From: Sandaracinobacteroides sp041909755
GTDB taxonomy: Bacteria > Pseudomonadota > Alphaproteobacteria > Sphingomonadales > Sphingomonadaceae
DNA: 9,107 nucleotides
Reading direction: 5' to 3'
NCBI RefSeq assembly: GCF_041909755.1
Contig: NZ_JAYRCW010000098.1
Coordinates: 1-9,107 of the forward strand
Numbering within the stretch: the stretch's first letter is position 1; every line of letters starts with the position of its first letter. This document shows positions 6,808-9,107 of this stretch, piece by piece. Under the pieces are notes generated by a model. The model made no database searches. It was not told the origin of the DNA and saw nothing but the letters and a program-made list of their open reading frames with translations. Both the position numbers and the translations under genes were made by a program.

Positions 6808-7320
6808 ATGAAAGCCAAATCCTTTGCCGGCATGCGCTGCTCAATTGCCGGCGCGATGGAGCTAATCGGGGATCGTTGGGCGGTACTGCTGATCCGCGAT
6901 CTGACGTTCGGGCTCAGCCGTTATGACGATCTGCGCACCAGCATCGGCATCCCCGCCGCCACCCTCTCGGCGCGGCTGAAGCAACTCGTCGACGTCGGCA
7001 TCGTCGAGCGTGTCCGATACCAGGACAACCCGCCACGCGACGAATATCACCTCACTGCCAAGGGCCGGGATCTTTGGAAGGTGCTGCTCGCGCTGCGGGA
7101 ATGGGGGGACCGATGGGATGCCAGCGGTTTTGGCGCGCCATCCGTCGAAACCTTCGACGCCGACACCGGCCGCCCGCTGCGCCTTGGCCTGATCGACCCC
7201 GAAACCCGCCGGGCCGTTCCCGCCGGCCGCGCCCGCCTGCGTCCCGGCCCCGCGGCCGATGCCGGTACGCGCCGCCTGCTCAATTTACAGAAAGGCTCGT
7301 CCGATGACGCAACAGGTTGA
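6808..7320 (+). CDS. HxlR-family winged-helix transcriptional regulator
   Basis: This 170-residue DNA-binding protein has the HxlR winged helix-turn-helix at about residues 11-90. A conserved opening CSIAGAMELIGDRWAVLLIRDL is followed by the recognition region IGIPAATLSARLKQLVDVGIVERV and the wing DEYHLTAKG. Cys11, the only cysteine in the protein, sits where the sensing Cys of Bacillus YodB/HypR-type quinone and electrophile sensors lies, so redox or electrophile response is possible. About 60 residues after the wing (ADTGRPLRLGLIDPETRRAV...) form a C-terminal extension of unknown role. ATG at 6808 is chosen; the TTG one codon before is unlikely, and the ribosome site is weak (TGGA about 8 nt upstream). 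The 3' end overlaps the next gene by 17 bp, so it is the first gene of an operon it probably controls. Confidence 0.9.
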   Translation: MKAKSFAGMRCSIAGAMELIGDRWAVLLIRDLTFGLSRYDDLRTSIGIPAATLSARLKQLVDVGIVERVRYQDNPPRDEYHLTAKGRDLWKVLLALREWGDRWDASGFGAPSVETFDADTGRPLRLGLIDPETRRAVPAGRARLRPGPAADAGTRRLLNLQKGSSDDATG

Positions 7321-7894
7321 GATATTCTACGATTTCCGCAGTCCCTACAGCTATCTGGCGTTCACCCAGCTGGTAAAGATGGATGTCGAGCTGATCCTGC
7401 GCCCCATGCAGATCCTGAAGGTGATGGAGCGTGTCGGCAACGTGCCAACCACCATCACCTGTGCCGCCAAGGGCCGCTATGCCGGCCGCGATCTCGGCCG
7501 CTGGGCCGGGCGCTATGGCATTGCATTGAACCCCGCCGACATGCGCGCCGTCGACGGCGATGCCACCGGCCGCGCCGTCCTTGCCGCTGCCACGCCGACC
7601 GAGGCGCTGGCGGTGACAATGGCGCTCTACCGCGCCTGCTGGAGCGAGCAGACGACGCTGCCGACCTCCGACGACGTCGTCGCCGCCCTCGCTGCCGCCG
7701 GTATCGATACCAGCGGCATCGCCGCCCGCATTGACCTTCCCGAGACCCAGGTAGCGCTGGAAGCCAATTCCGACGAAGCCGTCGCTCGCGACGTCTTCGG
7801 CACCCCCAGCATGTTCGTCGGCGACACCCTGTTCTTCGGCAACGACCGGCTGGATTTCCTCGCCGAGGAACTCGCCCGGAAGGCCGCAGCATGA
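7304..7894 (+). CDS. 2-hydroxychromene-2-carboxylate isomerase-like protein (DsbA/GST-kappa fold)
   Basis: This 196-residue protein is of the DsbA-like thioredoxin-fold family that includes 2-hydroxychromene-2-carboxylate isomerase (NahD) and kappa-class glutathione transferases. The N terminus EIFYDFRSPYSYLAF has the family SPYSY element; Ser13 corresponds to the glutathione-activating serine, with no CxxC. AAKGRYAGRDLGRWAGRYGI is the middle family motif, and DVFGTPSMFVGDTLFFGNDRLDFL is the cis-Pro (TP) and C-terminal signature. Family members use GSH to isomerise ring-opened aromatic intermediates. Without dioxygenase or aldolase genes here, naphthalene-type degradation cannot be claimed. 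ATG at 7304 has AAAGG about 8 nt upstream; a frame from 7259 would add 15 residues before the first strand. It overlaps the regulator by 17 bp and the next gene by 4 bp (ATGA). Confidence 0.87.
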   Translation: MTQQVEIFYDFRSPYSYLAFTQLVKMDVELILRPMQILKVMERVGNVPTTITCAAKGRYAGRDLGRWAGRYGIALNPADMRAVDGDATGRAVLAAATPTEALAVTMALYRACWSEQTTLPTSDDVVAALAAAGIDTSGIAARIDLPETQVALEANSDEAVARDVFGTPSMFVGDTLFFGNDRLDFLAEELARKAAA

Positions 7895-8586
7895 GCGCTG
7901 CCAAGCCCCTCGCGCTGATCACCGGCGTCGGCCCGGGCACCGGCACCGCCGTGGCCAGACGCTTCGCCAAGGGCGGCTATCGCGTCGCCATGCTGGCCCG
8001 CGACGCCGCACGTCTCGCCGCGCTCGAGAAGGAGATTCCCGACTCCATCGCCATCACCTGCGACGTCAGCGACCGAGCGGCGCTCGAAGCCGCCATCACC
8101 CAAGTTGGCGCCCCCAACATCGTCGTCCACAATGCTGTCGGCGGTGCTTGGGGCACGTTCCTAGAGATTGCCCCCGAAACGCTGCAGCAGAATTTCGCCG
8201 TCAACACCATGGCGCTGCTGCATCTCGCCCAACTCACCGCCCCCGCTATGGTCACCGCCGGCGAAGGCGCCATCATCGTCACCGGCAACACCTCGGCACA
8301 GCGTGGCCGTGCGGCGTTCGCCGGTTTCGCCCCCACAAAGGCGGCTCAGCGCATCCTCGCCGAATCCCTCGCCCGCGACCTTGGACCAAAGGGCGTCCAC
8401 GTCGCATATCTCATCATCGACGCGTCGATCGACGTGCCGTGGCAGCGGCAAATGCGGCCTGACAAGCCCGACGACTTCTACACCTCGCCGGCGTCCATAG
8501 CCGAGGAAGTCTGGCACCTCGCCCACCAACCCCGCGACGCCTGGTCCTTCTTGGCCGAAGTCCGCCCCTTCCACGAACCCTGGTGA
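7891..8586 (+). CDS. atypical short-chain dehydrogenase/reductase without the catalytic tyrosine
   Basis: This 231-residue SDR-fold protein has a cofactor loop TGVGPGTG at residues 11-18 (the GxxxGxG pattern). Arg37 (LAR) after strand 2 suggests NADP(H). CDVSD around 57-61 is the adenine-binding Asp, HNAVGG (80-85) replaces the usual NNAG, and Asn105 is conserved. The active-site segment is NTSAQRGRAAFAGFAPTK: Ser135 and Lys150 are present, but the YxxxK tyrosine is Phe146. I recall a group of SDR proteins with a similar SLRGxAGFAAFAxAK segment, so this is probably a subfamily trait, not a mutation. Catalysis may use another residue, or the protein may have a different role. It starts at ATG 7891 overlapping the upstream stop, with GGAAGG about 8 nt ahead, so translation is coupled. 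The thioesterase gene follows after 4 bp. Confidence 0.9.
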   Translation: MSAAKPLALITGVGPGTGTAVARRFAKGGYRVAMLARDAARLAALEKEIPDSIAITCDVSDRAALEAAITQVGAPNIVVHNAVGGAWGTFLEIAPETLQQNFAVNTMALLHLAQLTAPAMVTAGEGAIIVTGNTSAQRGRAAFAGFAPTKAAQRILAESLARDLGPKGVHVAYLIIDASIDVPWQRQMRPDKPDDFYTSPASIAEEVWHLAHQPRDAWSFLAEVRPFHEPW

Positions 8587-8590
8587 CGAC

Positions 8591-9046
8591 ATGGCAGACG
8601 CAGCAGAAGACGGCCTCAGCCAACTGAGGGCACGTGTCGCCGGTGGCATGCAGGCCCCGCTGCTTAAGAAGCTCGGCATGGCGATCGTTGAGGTGGAACG
8701 CGGCCGCGTGGTGTTCGAAGGCACGCCGGACAGCAGCGACTATAATCCGATGGACAGTGTTCATGGCGGCTATGCGGCGACGCTGCTCGACAGCGCCTGC
8801 GGCATGGCGGTCCAGTCGGCGCTGCCGGCCAATTGCGGCCACACCACGCTGGAACTGAAAGTCTCCTATCTGAAGGCGCTCACAGATCGCAGTGGGAAGG
8901 TGCGTGCCACCGGCCGCATCATCACCGTTGGCCGCCGCGTCGGCTTTTCGGAAGCGACGCTGCACGATGCCCAAGGGCGCCTGTGCGCCACGGCTACCTC
9001 CACCCTACTGGTCTTCGACATGCCGGCCGAAGACAGAAAGCCCTGA
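8591..9046 (+). CDS. PaaI-like hotdog-fold acyl-CoA thioesterase
   Basis: This 151-residue single hotdog-domain protein of the PaaI/4HBT type would hydrolyse an acyl-CoA or aryl-CoA thioester in the cytoplasm. The signature is DYNPMDSVHGGYAATLLDSACG, with His58-Gly59-Gly60 on the strand before the central helix and Asp67 in that helix, the usual acidic residue of this subfamily. TTLELKVSYLKAL, the RATGRIITVGRRVGFSEATL strands and the C-terminal ATATSTLLVF complete the fold. Length is normal for the family. It starts 4 bp after the SDR stop; no good ribosome site is seen, so it is probably translated by coupling. Members often clear CoA from dead-end intermediates in degradation pathways, which fits an operon of small organic-acid enzymes, but the substrate is not known. 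Confidence 0.9.
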   Translation: MADAAEDGLSQLRARVAGGMQAPLLKKLGMAIVEVERGRVVFEGTPDSSDYNPMDSVHGGYAATLLDSACGMAVQSALPANCGHTTLELKVSYLKALTDRSGKVRATGRIITVGRRVGFSEATLHDAQGRLCATATSTLLVFDMPAEDRKP

Positions 9047-9048
9047 AC

Positions 9049-9107
9049 ATGGCCAGCAGCGCGTCGGACGATGTCGCCTCCCCGCCGCTCACCGCCGGCC
9101 GCCTCGC
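9049..9107 (+). CDS. start of a further operon gene, cut by the window end
   Basis: ATG at 9049 comes 2 bp after the thioesterase TGA, in an open frame to the end of the window (19 codons: MASSASDDVASPPL...). Position and spacing make it the next gene of the HxlR operon. The visible N terminus is low-complexity and polar, and too short to assign a family. Confidence 0.55.
   Translation, partial: MASSASDDVASPPLTAGRL

Noticed and set aside
6587..6844. 85-codon minus-strand open frame in the intergenic stretch, possibly a gene remnant
   Set aside because: Its composition is not implausible, but it overlaps the HxlR promoter and start, shows no ribosome site and matches no family I recognise.

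Overview
This 9.1 kb window is high-GC, densely packed bacterial chromosome. The proteins (a TonB-dependent outer-membrane receptor, a glutathione-dependent formaldehyde dehydrogenase, a TraB/GumN protein, a GST-kappa-like isomerase, an HxlR regulator and a PaaI thioesterase), together with strong C/G third-position bias, suggest an alphaproteobacterium, most likely of the Sphingomonadales. That placement is an inference from protein flavour and was not tested by any search.

Left part (1-6013). The window opens inside an alpha/beta hydrolase gene on the plus strand. It converges, over a 22-bp gap holding a short GC hairpin, with a run of four minus-strand genes. Read in transcription order, these are a secreted S9-like serine hydrolase (start near 6013 or 6094), a class III alcohol dehydrogenase / S-(hydroxymethyl)glutathione dehydrogenase (4800-3745), a TonB-dependent receptor (3685-1709) and a TraB/GumN-family secreted or periplasmic protein (1622-711). 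The dehydrogenase and receptor are 59 bp apart and probably share a transcript. The dehydrogenase has kept its zinc and NAD motifs but lacks about 19 residues that are normally conserved.

Middle (6014-6807). About 0.8 kb has no convincing gene and is AT-richer than its surroundings. It holds the leader of the hydrolase gene with a hairpin, a 12-nt tandem repeat, a stretch with exactly the spacing of a tRNA 3' end (T-loop to CCA) but a broken T stem, and just before the next gene a plausible sigma-70 promoter overlapped by a 6-5-6 inverted repeat.

Right part (6808-9107). Plus-strand genes are packed as an operon with overlapping or nearly touching ends: an HxlR-type regulator with a single N-terminal Cys, a 2-hydroxychromene-2-carboxylate-isomerase-like (GST-kappa/DsbA fold) protein, an SDR protein with Phe in place of the catalytic Tyr, a PaaI-like hotdog thioesterase, and the first 19 codons of a further gene. 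The set looks like a small regulated unit handling an electrophilic or CoA-linked organic substrate. The substrate cannot be read from the sequence.

I see no CRISPR array, transposase, integrase, rRNA or intact tRNA. The most unusual points are the shortened class III dehydrogenase, the HxlR-led operon with its operator-like repeat and Tyr-less SDR, and the tRNA-like fragment at the boundary between the two gene blocks.
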